Positions 53,998 to 64,000 are shown, numbered from the stretch's first letter. The stretch is DNA of 64,000 bases from Dryocola clanedunensis subsp. sulfonylureivorans (GCF_016756775.1 NZ_JAERMU010000024.1:1-64000), one strand, 5' to 3'. Notes: generated by a model from the sequence alone, not told the origin. Translations and numbers: made by a program.

Positions 53998-55344
53998 TTA
54001 TACGTTTTCGTGCTCTCTATTTTTACCCATCCCGGTTTTTCGGGCGAAAATGAACATTGTCAGTAAACTGACTGATAGCATGAAAATATTCACGGATAAA
54101 CCAGCACCAAAATCTCCAGTCAGATCTTTCACGTACCCCATGGCGGTAGGGCCAAAAAATCCTCCCAGATTACCGATAGAGTTGATAACGGCAATGCCAC
54201 CGGCAGCAGCAGAACCCACCATGAACTGGGGAGGGAGTGACCAGAAAACAGGTAATACCGCAAAGAGTCCCGCTGAAGCCATCGTCAGCCCAATTACGCT
54301 CACTAATGCACCGTTACTGAATGCGGTGAGACTGACTCCAACGATCGCCAGAGCAAGCGGTAGCATGATGTGGAATACACGTTCATTGTGGCGATCGGAA
54401 CGCTTCCCCCACCATAACAGTGCGATGACTGCGGCGATATATGGTATCGCTGACAAAAATCCTGTCGCAATAAAGGAGAACCCCGCGCCTTTTATCAATT
54501 GAGGCAACCAGAAATTGACTGTTGCGTTAGTCATAGAGATCCCCAGGAAAATAAGTGCAAGACTGAGCACCATAGGATGGAAAAAAATTCGCGAAACAAT
54601 GACTTTTGATTTTTTCTTCCGCTGGCTAAGATCGTCATCCAACACTGCTCGTGCCACCTTTTTTTCCTCCTCAGAGAGCCAGCCTACATTTTCGATTTTT
54701 TCAGGCAAGCGAAACAGGACGATAAAGCCGAGTATTAATGCCGGAAAAGCCTCGATGATAAATAACCATTGCCAGCCGGCCAGGCCATGATGGGCACCAG
54801 TAGATAATATAAATCCTGATACAGGACCGCCAATAATAGTTGCCAGCGGGTTAGACAGTAATAATAAACCAATAATCTGAGCACGACGCTTGTTGGGAAA
54901 CCATTGTGTCAGATAGTAGAGGATCCCCGGATAAAACCCCGCTTCGGCCGCACCTAACAAAAAACGCAAAGTCAGGAATGATTTTTCATCCCATACAAAC
55001 GCTGTACAAGCAGACAGCAGCCCCCATGTAATCATAATACGGGCGATCCACCGGCGGGCTCCGACCTTAGCAAGCATCAGGTTGCTGGGTACTTCAAAAA
55101 TAAAATAGCTGATAAAAAAAATGCCACTGCCAAGCCCAAAGGCGGTGGCAGATAATCCAATATCCTCTCGCATAGTCAGCGCTGCAAATCCGACATTAAC
55201 CCTATCAAGAAATGCAGCAAAATAGCACAGCATCAAGAAAGGCAATAATCTCAATGTGATTTTATTGAATACTTTTTTCGACTCTTCATCCTTTTCGGAT
55301 AAAGTTTTCAAGGATGTAGGTATAGCAGAGATTTCCTGTGACAT
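53998..55344 (-). CDS. MFS transporter, anion:cation symporter family
   Basis: 448-aa 12-helix major facilitator of the ACS family (phthalate/glucarate-type permeases). Seen: FLDRVNVGFAALTMREDIGLSATAFGLGSGIFF in helices 1-2, AEAGFYPGILYYLTQWFP, and a charged central loop with KIENVGWLSEEEKKVARAVL. It is 21 bp after the second sulfatase gene and likely co-transcribed, importing a small organic anion such as an aryl sulfate or a product. Substrate unproven. Confidence 0.9.
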   Translation of the reverse strand: MSQEISAIPTSLKTLSEKDEESKKVFNKITLRLLPFLMLCYFAAFLDRVNVGFAALTMREDIGLSATAFGLGSGIFFISYFIFEVPSNLMLAKVGARRWIARIMITWGLLSACTAFVWDEKSFLTLRFLLGAAEAGFYPGILYYLTQWFPNKRRAQIIGLLLLSNPLATIIGGPVSGFILSTGAHHGLAGWQWLFIIEAFPALILGFIVLFRLPEKIENVGWLSEEEKKVARAVLDDDLSQRKKKSKVIVSRIFFHPMVLSLALIFLGISMTNATVNFWLPQLIKGAGFSFIATGFLSAIPYIAAVIALLWWGKRSDRHNERVFHIMLPLALAIVGVSLTAFSNGALVSVIGLTMASAGLFAVLPVFWSLPPQFMVGSAAAGGIAVINSIGNLGGFFGPTAMGYVKDLTGDFGAGLSVNIFMLSVSLLTMFIFARKTGMGKNREHENV

Positions 55345-55365
55345 AATATTCTACCTTTATTTTTA

Positions 55366-56874
55366 TTAACCAAATCCAACGACTTCGCCAGGGTCGATTG
55401 ATGTCGCTAAAGGGGGAAAATGAATACCACGTTGGCCAGACAATCCCCGATTAGTCGGTATGACCAATTTCGGTACTTCGCAGCCAACAAAAGAACCATT
55501 TTTGATCCAGTCTTTGTCGTTACCATATAGCTCCAGTAAGAGTTGCCTTTTAAGAGAGGCGACAACATTCTGAAAATCGCTGTGTGCAGAGAGATTAATT
55601 TGCTCGGAAGGATCGCTATGAAGATCAAACAGCTGGAAATGATTTCCTGCGGGATACCAGATAAGTTTATAGCGACCATCGGTTATCATGCGAGACGCCA
55701 ATGGTCCTTCCAGACATTCTCCGTATAAAGTGTCGCGCTGTGTTTCACCTGTCATCGAAATACCATCGCAACTTTCTGGCACGGTAATGCCGCACATTGT
55801 CAGCAAAGTTGGCATGATGTCCTGTAAACCGACAAGGCGTGTGTCAGTACTGCCGGGTGGTATGCGATTTGTATGCGCAGAATCCACTATAATCATCGGG
55901 ATTTGCGCCGATCCCTGGTAAAAGTAACGTTTCGCGTACATACCGTGATCGCCCAACATATCCCCGTGATCGCTGGTAAACACGATGATGGTGTTATCAA
56001 GAATTCCTTCTTCCCGCAGAGAGCCTATTAGCAAACGTACCTGGTGATCTATATGTGTACACTGGGCGTAAAATGCGCGTCGCATATCGTCATATTGATC
56101 CGGTGGCAGCTGTTGTTTGATTTTTTGATTGATGGCGAGCGCATATGGCAGATCGGGCGATTGCGACCATTCGCTCTCAACCGGCCGTCCAACATCGCGC
56201 GAGCGATAACGATCGAAATACGAAGCGAGGGGCACAATTGGAGGATGGGGTTGTGTATAAGAGACATACCAGAATGATGGTCGTGTAGGGTCTCTGCGAC
56301 GAATATTGGTAGCGGCTGTTTTCGTTATCCAGTTTGTAACATGCAGGCTCTCTTCCAGATGCCACGGTCTCCAGCTGTACTCGTTGTTACTCATGCCATG
56401 CATAAACTGTTGGCCTGCATATCCCTTATCTGCCAGAAAAATTTCATAGTCGTCCACACCGCCTAAATGGCTTCGTCCTTCTTCAGCAATAAAGGTTTCT
56501 TCGAAACCTATGCGATCGCGGGTAGGGTAAACATGTAATTTCCCTGTAGCTGATGTCTGATAGCCTTCTCTGGTAAAGCAACCGGCGAGAGTCGGAATTG
56601 CAGGCATGGGTAGAGCTGGTTGAAAAATGCGATCTCCATGCACCCTTGAAGTCGTACCGGTCATGATGCTCCGGCGAGCGGGTATACAGACCGGGCATCC
56701 CGAATAAGCATTTGGGAAATGGACTCCTGACTTTGCCAGGTTATCGATCGTCGGTGTTTCTATTGATGGGTTACCGGTAAAACCTAATAAATGCCCTGGC
56801 CATTGATCTACGGTGATAAAAAGGACATGAGGGCGTGGATGTTTTGCGCTGTTGCTGGAGGCAAATTCCTTCAT
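55366..56874 (-). CDS. Cys-type sulfatase (S1 family), second
   Basis: 502-aa sulfatase. The formylglycine signature is C63-I-P-A-R67 in GCPVCIPARRSIMTG, followed by ATGKLHVYP. Metal ligands: FITVDQWPG and FTSDHGDMLGDHGM. There is no signal peptide. It is unrelated in detail to the first sulfatase, so a different substrate is likely. Divergent from a LysR gene at 57029 and upstream of the ACS permease, forming a second catabolic unit of the island. Needs the maturase at 52376. Confidence 0.93.
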   Translation of the reverse strand: MKEFASSNSAKHPRPHVLFITVDQWPGHLLGFTGNPSIETPTIDNLAKSGVHFPNAYSGCPVCIPARRSIMTGTTSRVHGDRIFQPALPMPAIPTLAGCFTREGYQTSATGKLHVYPTRDRIGFEETFIAEEGRSHLGGVDDYEIFLADKGYAGQQFMHGMSNNEYSWRPWHLEESLHVTNWITKTAATNIRRRDPTRPSFWYVSYTQPHPPIVPLASYFDRYRSRDVGRPVESEWSQSPDLPYALAINQKIKQQLPPDQYDDMRRAFYAQCTHIDHQVRLLIGSLREEGILDNTIIVFTSDHGDMLGDHGMYAKRYFYQGSAQIPMIIVDSAHTNRIPPGSTDTRLVGLQDIMPTLLTMCGITVPESCDGISMTGETQRDTLYGECLEGPLASRMITDGRYKLIWYPAGNHFQLFDLHSDPSEQINLSAHSDFQNVVASLKRQLLLELYGNDKDWIKNGSFVGCEVPKLVIPTNRGLSGQRGIHFPPLATSIDPGEVVGFG

Positions 56875-57028
56875 TTTACATTCCTGTTCAAATGGTTACG
56901 AAAATCTTTCGGAAGCATTGCATGACACAATGTAAATAAATTGTTATTGAATATGATATGTAATAAAAAATGTGCTACAAATTAAATTCGCTTATTAATA
57001 AGGTGTTAACTCCGTACGGATCACATTT
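56875..57028. promoter_or_regulatory. Divergent promoter region, sulfatase / LysR
   Basis: 154 bp of AT-rich DNA between the divergent sulfatase and LysR genes, where LysR-type regulators usually bind T-N11-A sites. No single operator could be fixed. Confidence 0.45.
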
Positions 57029-57934
57029 ATGGATCAAAAAAGTTTGATGGCGTTCGTTGTGCTGGCAGAGGAACTGCAATTTGGCAGGGCCGCCCAGCGA
57101 TTGAAGCTGACTCAATCTGCGGTTAGTCAGCAAATTGCTCGTCTTGAGAAAGAACTGGGGGTCACATTATTTGAGAGAACTAAGCGAAAGGTAGCGTTAT
57201 CTGAAAGTGGGTCCGTTTTTTTACCCGATGCACAAAAGGTGATTCGTGATATTGAACAAGCGACAGAAACCGCGCAGCGAGCCGCAAAAGGGCTGTTGGG
57301 AAAAATCAGAATCGGATACGTCGATGCAGCTCCTTTTAGTATCCTCTCCCCGCTTGTGATGCAGTTTCGTAAATCCCGGCCAGAAGTTGGAATGGTTTTA
57401 TATGAGCTTACATCGCTGGAGCAGTTTGATGCACTGAAAAATGGTAAGATTGATATCGGCCTGTTACGACCAGTATATAAATCGGATGAAATTAATACTA
57501 TAACCCTGGTCAGCGAGCCTTATGTTGTAGCCATGAATAAAGAACATCAATTTGCAGAACTCAATGAGATACCTATACATGCATTAGTAGGTGAAAAGTT
57601 TTTATTTACATCAAAAGAAAAGGCCAAATATATATTTAGCAACTGGAGCGCTATCTTTTCACGCTACGGAATATCTCCTGATATTGTCCAGGAAGTGAAC
57701 CAACTTCATGCCATGCTCAGCCTTGTCGGTGCCGGTATGGGGATTGCACTTCTCCCGGTCTCGGTTGCCGAAAATAATAATCATGGTGTGATCTATAGGG
57801 CTTTAACCGGTATTGATGTCCCTAATGCAGATCTTAATATTGCCTGGTTGAAAGACAATAAAAATATTCAGATCAGTCATTTTGTTAACATGGCAAAAGA
57901 AGTGAATGAATGGCGTAAAGGATTAAATGACTAA
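57029..57934 (+). CDS. LysR family regulator, divergent from sulfatase
   Basis: 301 aa. Helix-turn-helix at residues 4-62 (LQFGRAAQRLKLTQSAVSQQIARLEKEL), then a ligand domain (IRIGYVDAAPFSILSPLVMQF, KIDIGLLRPVY, GAGMGIALLPVSV) typical of regulators for aromatic or small-acid catabolism. It is divergent from the sulfatase-MFS operon and therefore its probable activator. Base composition is AT-rich like the rest of the island. Confidence 0.88.
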   Translation: MDQKSLMAFVVLAEELQFGRAAQRLKLTQSAVSQQIARLEKELGVTLFERTKRKVALSESGSVFLPDAQKVIRDIEQATETAQRAAKGLLGKIRIGYVDAAPFSILSPLVMQFRKSRPEVGMVLYELTSLEQFDALKNGKIDIGLLRPVYKSDEINTITLVSEPYVVAMNKEHQFAELNEIPIHALVGEKFLFTSKEKAKYIFSNWSAIFSRYGISPDIVQEVNQLHAMLSLVGAGMGIALLPVSVAENNNHGVIYRALTGIDVPNADLNIAWLKDNKNIQISHFVNMAKEVNEWRKGLND

Positions 57935-58163
57935 GTTAATTATTTTGTGCCCCCTCGTAATACAATTTCGTAATAATCTTTGGTTTTACAAGTAGTCATT
58001 ACTGGCACTAAACCCTTTCAGATTAATTGAGTTATCATTTCGGAATGGATGATGCCGAATCGCAATTACAATCTAAAATGTCTGCACTGTATGTATTTAT
58101 CATTATGATTGTCGCCTATACGGCGGGCAACTGGTCGTGATGAGATTTGGCAGCAAAGAATAA

Positions 58164-58190
58164 GGTGGATAAGCGCCAGCGCCATCCACC
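58164..58190 (+). repeat. REP-like palindrome, copy 7
   Basis: GGTGGATAAGCGCCAGCG followed by CCATCCACC, 27 bp, 8 bp beyond the entH stop codon. It marks the return to core-genome sequence at the right edge of the island. Confidence 0.75.
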
Positions 58191-58198
58191 GAAAATAC

Positions 58199-58615
58199 TT
58201 ACCCCAGAGTCGCCGTGGTTAAACGGCTGGTGCAGCAGCGTTTGCCGCGCGCATCAAAAATGGCGATCTCCCAGACCTGGGAAGTTTTGCCCAGATGCAG
58301 CGGCTTGCAGACGCCCCGAACTTTGCCGGAGGCCACCGCTCGGTGGTGGCTGGCGCTGATTTCCGTTCCCACCACGCACTGCCCTTCTGCGGTGGTCAAA
58401 TACCCTGCCATCGACCCCAGCGTCTCCGCCAGCGCTACCGATGCGCCGCCGTGCAGCAGGCCAAACGGCTGATGCGTGCGTTCATCTACGGGCATCTCCG
58501 CTTCCAGACACGCTTCGTCGATGCGCGTGAAGGTAATGCCGAGCAGCGCCACCATCGACTTTTCACCCATCGCGTTAAGCTCAGTCAGGCTCAGCTGGCG
58601 TTTCCAGATGCTCAT
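58199..58615 (-). CDS. entH: Proofreading thioesterase EntH
   Basis: 138-aa hotdog-fold thioesterase that clears wrongly charged EntB or EntF during enterobactin synthesis. Motifs: [24 protein letters not shown], with the catalytic acidic residue in the ALAE segment. The start [10 protein letters not shown] at 58615 fits E. coli EntH (137 aa). It begins 1 bp after the entA stop. Confidence 0.95.
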   Translation of the reverse strand: MSIWKRQLSLTELNAMGEKSMVALLGITFTRIDEACLEAEMPVDERTHQPFGLLHGGASVALAETLGSMAGYLTTAEGQCVVGTEISASHHRAVASGKVRGVCKPLHLGKTSQVWEIAIFDARGKRCCTSRLTTATLG

Positions 58616-58616
58616 C

Positions 58617-59369
58617 TCAGGCTCCCAGCGTCGAGCCGCCGTCAATCACGATATCCTGCATCGTAATATGGCTGGCGTAGTCGGAGGCGAGGAACAGGAT
58701 CGTGCTGGCAATCTCCTGCGGACGGGCGATTTTGCCCAGCGGGATCCCCATTTTGAACTGCTCCGCAAAACCCCTAATACGCTGCTGCTCCGCGTCCGGC
58801 GTTTTCCAAAGCAGGCGCTGCATGTCGGTATCCGTAGAGCCAGGCGAAACAAGGTTACAGCGCACGCCGAAGGGAGCAAGCTCCAGCCCGACGGTCTGCG
58901 CCAGGCTTTTCAGCGCGGCCTTCGATGCACCATAGGCGGACATGCCGGTTCGTGGCGTATGGGCCGCGTCCGAAGCAACGGTGACCACTGCCCCGCTCCG
59001 CTGTTCGCGCAGCAGGGGCATGACGGCGCGGAACAGATTAAACGCGCCGCCAACGTTGACAGCGAAGGTATCCTGCCAGTCCTGAAGCGCCAGCTCATCC
59101 GTTGCGCCCATGCGCAAAATCCCCGCCGCGTTGACCAGCACGTCCAGCCGGGGTTCATCGCTAAGCAAGCGCCGGGTCAGCACGCTAACCTGGTCTGCAT
59201 CAGCAACGTTCAGGGTTTCAGTGGCGAACGGGTAAACGTCCAGCGGGAAAGCCAGATCGAAACCAACCACCGTCGCCCCGGCCTCGCTGAAGGCCAGCGC
59301 CGTATGGTAGCCAATGCCTTTGCCCGCGCCGGTTACCCAGACGCGTTTGCCGCTAAAGTCGATGTTCAC
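58617..59369 (-). CDS. entA: 2,3-dihydro-2,3-dihydroxybenzoate dehydrogenase
   Basis: 250-aa NAD-dependent SDR enzyme making 2,3-dihydroxybenzoate. Seen: [15 protein letters not shown] (nucleotide motif TGxxxGxG), [12 protein letters not shown], and the catalytic Ser/Tyr/Lys ([19 protein letters not shown]). The start is a GTG at 59369 overlapping the entB stop (GTGA), matching the E. coli N terminus; an upstream ATG frame inside entB is rejected. Confidence 0.95.
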   Translation of the reverse strand: MNIDFSGKRVWVTGAGKGIGYHTALAFSEAGATVVGFDLAFPLDVYPFATETLNVADADQVSVLTRRLLSDEPRLDVLVNAAGILRMGATDELALQDWQDTFAVNVGGAFNLFRAVMPLLREQRSGAVVTVASDAAHTPRTGMSAYGASKAALKSLAQTVGLELAPFGVRCNLVSPGSTDTDMQRLLWKTPDAEQQRIRGFAEQFKMGIPLGKIARPQEIASTILFLASDYASHITMQDIVIDGGSTLGA

Positions 59370-60226
59370 GCCTGCGGCTCCCTGGACAGCAGCGCCCACC
59401 AGGCGTCGACGCTCGGGTTCTTCGCCAGCATCACGAAGTCGATGTCGCCGTGAATTTTGCGCCAGCTCGCCGCCAGCGCCATCATGCGCACGGAATCCAG
59501 GCCGTAATCAATCAGGTTTTCGTCATCTTCCGGGATGTCGGACTCGTCGAGCAGCGGCAGGATCAGTGCGCGAAGCTGCTCTTTATTTTGCGGGGCAGCT
59601 TCCGGCAGCAGATCGCGGGTCATCACCACGCGGCCTGAACGGCCCGCCGTGTATTTCAGCGCCATCATGTGCTCTTCGCGGCTGAAATCCGCCAGCGCGT
59701 CGGCCACCATAAACGGCTTGATATCACGCATGAAGGCGTCGGTGGCGGTGGTCATGCAGCCGATATGAGCGTAAACACCGCAGATAATCAGCTGGTTGCG
59801 ACCCGTCTCTTTCAGGGACTGCTCCAGCGGCGAGCGGATAAACGCGCTGTAGCGCCACTTGGTCAGCACCGTGTCCTGCTCGTCCGGGGCAAGAGCGGCT
59901 ACGACCTGCTGGCGATCCGGATGCTTGTTCAGGCCCGGCCCCCACATATCGTTGAGCAGCGCGCGGTCTTCGTCGCTCTGATTATTCGGCTGCGCGGTGT
60001 AATAAACCGGAATACCGTTCTTTTTGCAGTAATCGCGCAGCGCGGCGATGTTGTCGATAACCTGCTGGATCATCGGGCAGCTGTCGCCCCAGAAATCGAT
60101 AAAGTAATCCTGCATATCGTGGATCAACAGCGCGGCGCGGCCAGGCTCAAAGGCCCACTGTACTTTGCTATCCGGGATCTCGGCTGCGGTCGGTAAGGCG
60201 TATGCGTTCAGTTTTGGAATAGCCAT
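59366..60226 (-). CDS. entB: Isochorismatase / aryl carrier protein EntB
   Basis: 286-aa bifunctional protein. The N-terminal isochorismatase domain (LLIHDMQDYFIDFWG, catalytic Asp37, Lys123, Cys157 area CGVYAHIGCMTT) makes 2,3-dihydro-DHB. The C-terminal aryl carrier domain has the phosphopantetheine serine Ser245 in YGLDSVRMM. The ATG at 60226, with GGAG 5 bases upstream, is preferred over the ATG directly before it. Confidence 0.96.
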   Translation of the reverse strand: MAIPKLNAYALPTAAEIPDSKVQWAFEPGRAALLIHDMQDYFIDFWGDSCPMIQQVIDNIAALRDYCKKNGIPVYYTAQPNNQSDEDRALLNDMWGPGLNKHPDRQQVVAALAPDEQDTVLTKWRYSAFIRSPLEQSLKETGRNQLIICGVYAHIGCMTTATDAFMRDIKPFMVADALADFSREEHMMALKYTAGRSGRVVMTRDLLPEAAPQNKEQLRALILPLLDESDIPEDDENLIDYGLDSVRMMALAASWRKIHGDIDFVMLAKNPSVDAWWALLSREPQA

Positions 60227-60240
60227 CATGTCTCCGTCAA

Positions 60241-61857
60241 TCAGGAAGCCAGCGCCTTTTGGGCAATCAGCTGGCGTAAACGTTTTTTATCCACTTTGCC
60301 GACCGGGGTCAGGGGCAAAACCTCAACAATTTCGATGCGGTCCGGCAGCTTGAAGTCCGCAATGCCCAGCTCGCGCAGGTAGCGGCGGATCTCCACGGCG
60401 CGGAACGGGCGGCTGCCGACGATAAACGCGCAGCTCTTCTCGCCCAGCAGGCTGTCTTCCATCGACACCAGCGCGGCGTGAATAATGTCTTCATGGCGCA
60501 GCAGCAGGTTTTCAATCTCTTCGGCGGCGATCTTCTCTCCTCCGCGGTTGATCTGATCTTTTTCCCGGCCCTGCACGGTGATGTAGCCATCTTCGGCAAT
60601 GGAGATCAGATCGCCGGAACAGTAGAAGCCGCTGGCGTCAAAGGCGCTGGCGTTGTGCTCCGGGCTGCGGTAATAGCCGCGGAAAGTGTACGGCCCGCGC
60701 GTCATCAGGCGGCCCACTTCGCCGTGCGGCAGCGGGTTGCCGTTTTCGTCGGCTACCCAGACCTCATCGTCCGGGCACATCGGTTTGCCCTGGGTGGTGA
60801 AGATGTGTTCGCTGTCGTCGTCCAGACGGGTGTAGTTCACCAGCCCCTCCGCCATGCCAAACACCTGCTGAAGCTGGCAGCCGATTTCCGCAGGAATACG
60901 CGCCGCCAGCGCTTCGCTGAGCCGTGCCCCGCCGACCTGCAGCAGCTTCAGCGATGCCAGCGCCTGGTTACTGCCCCACTCGCCAATGGCCTGTAGCCAG
61001 AGGCTGACCGCAGGCGGCACCAGCGCGGTGACGTTGATCTGATGGCGTTCAATGAGCGGGAAGCAAAGCGTGGCGCTCGGATCGTTTGCCAGCACCACGC
61101 GTCCGCCGCCGTAGAACACGCCCAGCGAGCCGGGCGAACTTAGCGCGTAGTTATGCGCGGCGGGAATGGCGCATAAAAAGCGGGTATCTGCATCGAACCG
61201 GCAGATTTCGACGCTGCGGCGGATGCTGTAGTAGTAATCATTGTGCGTGCGTGGGATCAGCTTCGGCGTACCGGTGCTGCCGCCCGAAAGCTGGAAGAAA
61301 GCGACTTCATCGGCGGCGCTCGAGGTGACAACAAAATTATCTTCCGGCTCGCTGATAAACGCCGTCAGGGAACGGTCGCGGTCGTTTTCGTTGAGCAGCA
61401 CCGCCATGCGCAGCGAAGGGTTCTGGCTGCACAGCTCGTCAAGAAAATCGTCGTGTGAGAACAAATTATGCTTGCGGTCGGCAATCAGCAGCGCCGGTTC
61501 GATTTGCTTTGCGTAGGCCTCAAGCTCGGTTCGCTGATGGCTGAAAAGCGCATTAACTGGCGCAACGCCGATTTTCAGCAGCGCAAACAGCGTGATATAC
61601 AGCTCCGCCACGTTGCCCAGCTGCACCAGCGCCGTTTCGCCCGTTTGCAGGCCCCGCCTTTGCAGCGCGCAGGCCAGGCGGGTTGCCGCCAGCTCCAGTT
61701 CGCGGTAGCTGTAACGACGTTCGCCGTCGATAAGCGCAGTCGCGTCATTCTTTGCGTGGCGGCTCAGGATGTCGGTAAGCGGCAGATCGGCCCAGTAGCC
61801 CTTTTCGCGATAGCGTGCGACCAGATCCGCTGGCCAGCGGGTAAATTCAATCGCCAT
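60241..61857 (-). CDS. entE: 2,3-dihydroxybenzoate-AMP ligase EntE
   Basis: 538-aa adenylation enzyme that activates DHB and loads it on EntB. Core motifs: [19 protein letters not shown] (P-loop-like A3), [43 protein letters not shown] region (A7-A8, described in parts), and the catalytic Lys near the end in [12 protein letters not shown]. Length near E. coli EntE (536). It starts immediately after the entC stop codon. Confidence 0.96.
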   Translation of the reverse strand: MAIEFTRWPADLVARYREKGYWADLPLTDILSRHAKNDATALIDGERRYSYRELELAATRLACALQRRGLQTGETALVQLGNVAELYITLFALLKIGVAPVNALFSHQRTELEAYAKQIEPALLIADRKHNLFSHDDFLDELCSQNPSLRMAVLLNENDRDRSLTAFISEPEDNFVVTSSAADEVAFFQLSGGSTGTPKLIPRTHNDYYYSIRRSVEICRFDADTRFLCAIPAAHNYALSSPGSLGVFYGGGRVVLANDPSATLCFPLIERHQINVTALVPPAVSLWLQAIGEWGSNQALASLKLLQVGGARLSEALAARIPAEIGCQLQQVFGMAEGLVNYTRLDDDSEHIFTTQGKPMCPDDEVWVADENGNPLPHGEVGRLMTRGPYTFRGYYRSPEHNASAFDASGFYCSGDLISIAEDGYITVQGREKDQINRGGEKIAAEEIENLLLRHEDIIHAALVSMEDSLLGEKSCAFIVGSRPFRAVEIRRYLRELGIADFKLPDRIEIVEVLPLTPVGKVDKKRLRQLIAQKALAS

Positions 61858-63039
61858 TTAATTAAGTCCAAATACGTTGAGCATGGTGGAAAGTTTGACG
61901 CCGGTTTCGCGCCATTCCGATTCAGGGGAAGAGGCAGGCACGATGCCCGCACCGGCAAACAGGCGAATTTGCTTCTTCGCCACCCGCGCGCAGCGGATTG
62001 TCACTACCCACTCGCCGTTGCCTTCGGCGTCGCACCAGCCAACGATGCCGCCAAACAGCTCGCGGTCGAACGGCTCCAGCTCGGCAATCAGCTTCTGCGC
62101 CACGTCGTGCGGGAAGCCGCTCAGAGCCGGAGTTGGATGCAGCAGGCAGGCCAGCGACAGCGCGTTATCCCGCTCGTCCTTCACCTGGCCATAAATTGGT
62201 GAGGCAAGGTGCCACAGCGTTGGGGTGGTGATCAGCTCCGGCGCTTCCGGCACCGACAAAGAGAGGCTGCGCGGCTGCAGCACGGTTCGCATGGCGTCCG
62301 TCACCAGGCCGTGCTCGTGGCGGTCTTTGCTGGATTTCATCAACGTTTCGCCAGTCTCGCGGTCCCGTTCGAGGTTTGCGGTGTTGCGGCGTGCCGAGCC
62401 AGCCAGCGGCAGCGTGCTGAAGTTTTTTCCGCTTTTACGCAGCAGCAGCTCCGGGCTTGCGCCGATCAGCGAACCGCCGTCCGGCAGGGGAACGTGGAAG
62501 TTGAAGCTGGCGGGATTCTGGGCGATCAGCCGTTCTAATAGCGCATCGATATCAACTGGCGCGTCGGTTTCAATATCGATCAGGCGGGAAAGCACCACTT
62601 TGTCGATATGGGGCTGGCTGGTAGCGGCAGCGGCATGCGCCACCATCGCCATAAATTTGTCCTGTTCAGGAATAGCTTTACGTGCGGTCACGCCGGGTTG
62701 TCCTGCGGGCTTGCTCTGTGCCGCCGACTGCTGCCGCTGGGCGCGGGAGAAGGTCTGCCAGCTCCGTGGAATGAACAGCGCGGAGGGCTGGCGCGGGTCA
62801 AACGGGATCGCGCCAACCGCTATCGGCTTATCGATGCCCTGCTCTTTGGCCTTCGCAAAGGCCTCGCGCAGCTGCGTTTGCAGGACACCGTGCAGATCCG
62901 CTCCCTCTTCGGCGGGACATTCCAGACGCATAAAACAGCCCTGCGTTTGAAAACTTCGATAAGGAGACATAAAGAAAAAGCTATCCGCACAAGGGGTTAG
63001 CTGCTTGTTCTGTGGCTCCTCGGCCAGTAACGTATCCAT
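61858..63039 (-). CDS. entC: Isochorismate synthase EntC
   Basis: 393-aa Mg-dependent chorismate-utilising enzyme, first step of enterobactin synthesis. Seen: [33 protein letters not shown], the active-site block [12 protein letters not shown], and the conserved C-terminal [29 protein letters not shown] region (parts). The start [12 protein letters not shown] at 63039 fits E. coli. First gene of entCEBAH; Fur boxes lie upstream. Confidence 0.96.
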   Translation of the reverse strand: MDTLLAEEPQNKQLTPCADSFFFMSPYRSFQTQGCFMRLECPAEEGADLHGVLQTQLREAFAKAKEQGIDKPIAVGAIPFDPRQPSALFIPRSWQTFSRAQRQQSAAQSKPAGQPGVTARKAIPEQDKFMAMVAHAAAATSQPHIDKVVLSRLIDIETDAPVDIDALLERLIAQNPASFNFHVPLPDGGSLIGASPELLLRKSGKNFSTLPLAGSARRNTANLERDRETGETLMKSSKDRHEHGLVTDAMRTVLQPRSLSLSVPEAPELITTPTLWHLASPIYGQVKDERDNALSLACLLHPTPALSGFPHDVAQKLIAELEPFDRELFGGIVGWCDAEGNGEWVVTIRCARVAKKQIRLFAGAGIVPASSPESEWRETGVKLSTMLNVFGLN

Positions 63040-63053
63040 GCGTCCTCCGTTAG

Positions 63054-63091
63054 AAAAATGATAAATGTCATTAATAATAATTATCATTTGT
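63054..63091. promoter_or_regulatory. Tandem Fur boxes, entC-fepB
   Basis: Two adjacent 19-bp sites match GATAATGATAATCATTATC at 12 (63054-63072) and 13 (63073-63091) of 19 positions. They lie in the divergent promoter shared by entCEBAH and fepB, predicting iron-dependent repression of both. Confidence 0.85.
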
Positions 63092-63193
63092 ATTTCGGGC
63101 TGGTAACCTAAAGAGAAACGATCGTACTGTCAACAGTTGAGCATTTTTGTCTGATGTCGCTGTGCTTATCCGACCTGGGGTTCTCTGCCCGTA

Positions 63194-63220
63194 GGATGGG
63201 TAAGCGCAGCGCCATCCACC
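63194..63220 (+). repeat. REP-like palindrome, copy 8
   Basis: GGATGGGTAAGCGCAGCG followed by CCATCCACC, 27 bp, just upstream of fepB. Confidence 0.7.
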
Positions 63221-63252
63221 GCCAGCCTTTAATTTCAACAGGATGTCCCCGA

Positions 63253-64000
63253 GTGAAAATCAGATTTACCGCACTGCTGCTTCTGTCCCTCAGCCATTTC
63301 GTTCACGCCGCCGACTGGCCGCGCCAGATCGCCGACAGCCGGGGAACGCACACCCTGGAGCAGGCGCCACAGCGCATCGTCTCCACAAGCGTAACGCTGA
63401 CAGGTTCGCTGCTGGCGATAGATGCGCCCGTGATTGCCAGCGGCGCGACAACGCCGGGAAACCGCGTAGCCGATGACCAGGGCTACATGCGCCAGTGGGG
63501 CAAAATAGCGAAGCAGCGCAACGTGCAGCGCCTGTATATCGGCGAACCGAGCGCCGAAGCCGTCGCCGCGCAGATGCCCGACCTGATTCTTATCAGCGCC
63601 ACCGGAGGTGATTCCGCGGTCGCGCTTTACGATCAGCTTTCTGCCATCGCCCCGACGCTGGTTATCAACTACGACGACAAGAGCTGGCAGCAGGTGCTCA
63701 CCGATCTGGGCAAAATAACCGGTCACGAAAAGCAGGCCGCCGCGCGCATCGCAAGCTTTGATAAGCAGCTCAGCGAGGCCAAAACGAAAATTAATCTGCC
63801 GCCGCAGCCGGTCAGCGCGCTGGTTTACACCCCAGCCTCACGCTCCGCGAACCTGTGGACGCCGGAATCCGCTCAGGGCAAGCTTCTGGAGCAGCTCGGC
63901 TTTACGCTCGCCACGCTGCCCGCGGCGCTGCACACCAGCCAGAGCATGGGCAAGCGCCACGATATAGTTCAGCTTGGCGGTGAAAACCTTGCCACGGGTC
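63253..64000 (+). CDS. fepB: Ferric enterobactin-binding periplasmic protein FepB (partial)
   Basis: The first 249 codons are present; the gene runs off the window end. It delivers ferric enterobactin to the FepDGC ABC transporter. N-terminal signal peptide ([19 protein letters not shown]), then [37 protein letters not shown] and [19 protein letters not shown], nearly the same as E. coli FepB. The start is a GTG at 63253 with AGGA about 10 bases upstream; an ATG at 63243 is in another frame. It is divergent from entC with shared Fur boxes. Confidence 0.94.
   Translation, partial: MKIRFTALLLLSLSHFVHAADWPRQIADSRGTHTLEQAPQRIVSTSVTLTGSLLAIDAPVIASGATTPGNRVADDQGYMRQWGKIAKQRNVQRLYIGEPSAEAVAAQMPDLILISATGGDSAVALYDQLSAIAPTLVINYDDKSWQQVLTDLGKITGHEKQAAARIASFDKQLSEAKTKINLPPQPVSALVYTPASRSANLWTPESAQGKLLEQLGFTLATLPAALHTSQSMGKRHDIVQLGGENLATG

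Noticed and set aside
63243-63476. Plus-strand ATG frame overlapping the start of fepB
   Set aside because: Out of frame with fepB, whose product from GTG 63253 matches FepB from the signal peptide onward.

Overview
The window is chromosomal DNA of an Enterobacteriaceae member. Many products match Escherichia coli proteins nearly end to end (YbdJ, YbdK, FdnGHI, LldR/LldD, OsmC, IlvB/IlvN with the ivbL leader, YbdD, CstA, EntC/E/B/A/H, FepB), but the gene order is not that of E. coli. The genus cannot be fixed from the sequence. At least eight copies of a 26-27 bp REP-like palindrome lie between genes, and no tRNA or rRNA genes were seen.

Layout. 0.5-2.3 kb: a small secreted protein and a Tat-exported amidohydrolase. 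2.4-12.0 kb: one giant (3221 aa) autotransporter gene. 12.4-13.8 kb: ybdJ and ybdK. 13.9-18.8 kb: the fdnGHI operon for nitrate-inducible formate dehydrogenase-N, with an in-frame selenocysteine UGA, FNR and NarL-type sites, and two near-identical terminator hairpins. 18.8-21.0 kb: an Rpn-family nuclease and an aldo/keto reductase. 21.0-30.7 kb: a complete type I-F CRISPR-Cas locus on the minus strand (cas1, cas2-3, csy1, csy2, csy3, cas6f), with an 18-repeat/17-spacer array and its leader. 31.1-31.7 kb: a C4-antisense-like structured RNA and an orphan gene. 31.7-42.4 kb: a LysR/cupin pair, DUF2946 and PepSY proteins, lldRD with two perfect LldR operators, two decayed toxin-antitoxin pairs, osmC, ilvBN with its attenuator, and ybdD. 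42.5-44.6 kb: cstA. 44.9-58.1 kb: an AT-richer sulfatester island (arylsulfotransferase, two formylglycine sulfatases, anaerobic sulfatase maturase, two permeases, two LysR regulators, two DUF202 proteins) lying between cstA and entH, which are neighbours in E. coli. 58.2-64.0 kb: entCEBAH and the divergent start of fepB, sharing a promoter with two Fur boxes.

The most interesting signal is in the 388 bp gap between cas2-3 and csy1. On the plus strand, antisense to the cas genes, there is a one-spacer mini-array: two degenerate I-F repeats that both keep the Cas6f hairpin, a short 20-nt spacer, an extended -10 promoter directly before it and a perfect 11-bp hairpin directly after it. The 20-nt spacer matches 17 of 20 bases of a site about 75 bp upstream in the same gap. 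That site carries a correctly placed CC PAM. The match is perfect at seed positions 1-5 and 7-14, and two of the three mismatches fall at positions 6 and 18, bases that type I effectors flip out. This looks like a Cas-regulating guide RNA that would direct the Csy complex to the csy promoter region and to its own promoter without cleavage. The sequence architecture is directly visible; the regulatory function is inference.
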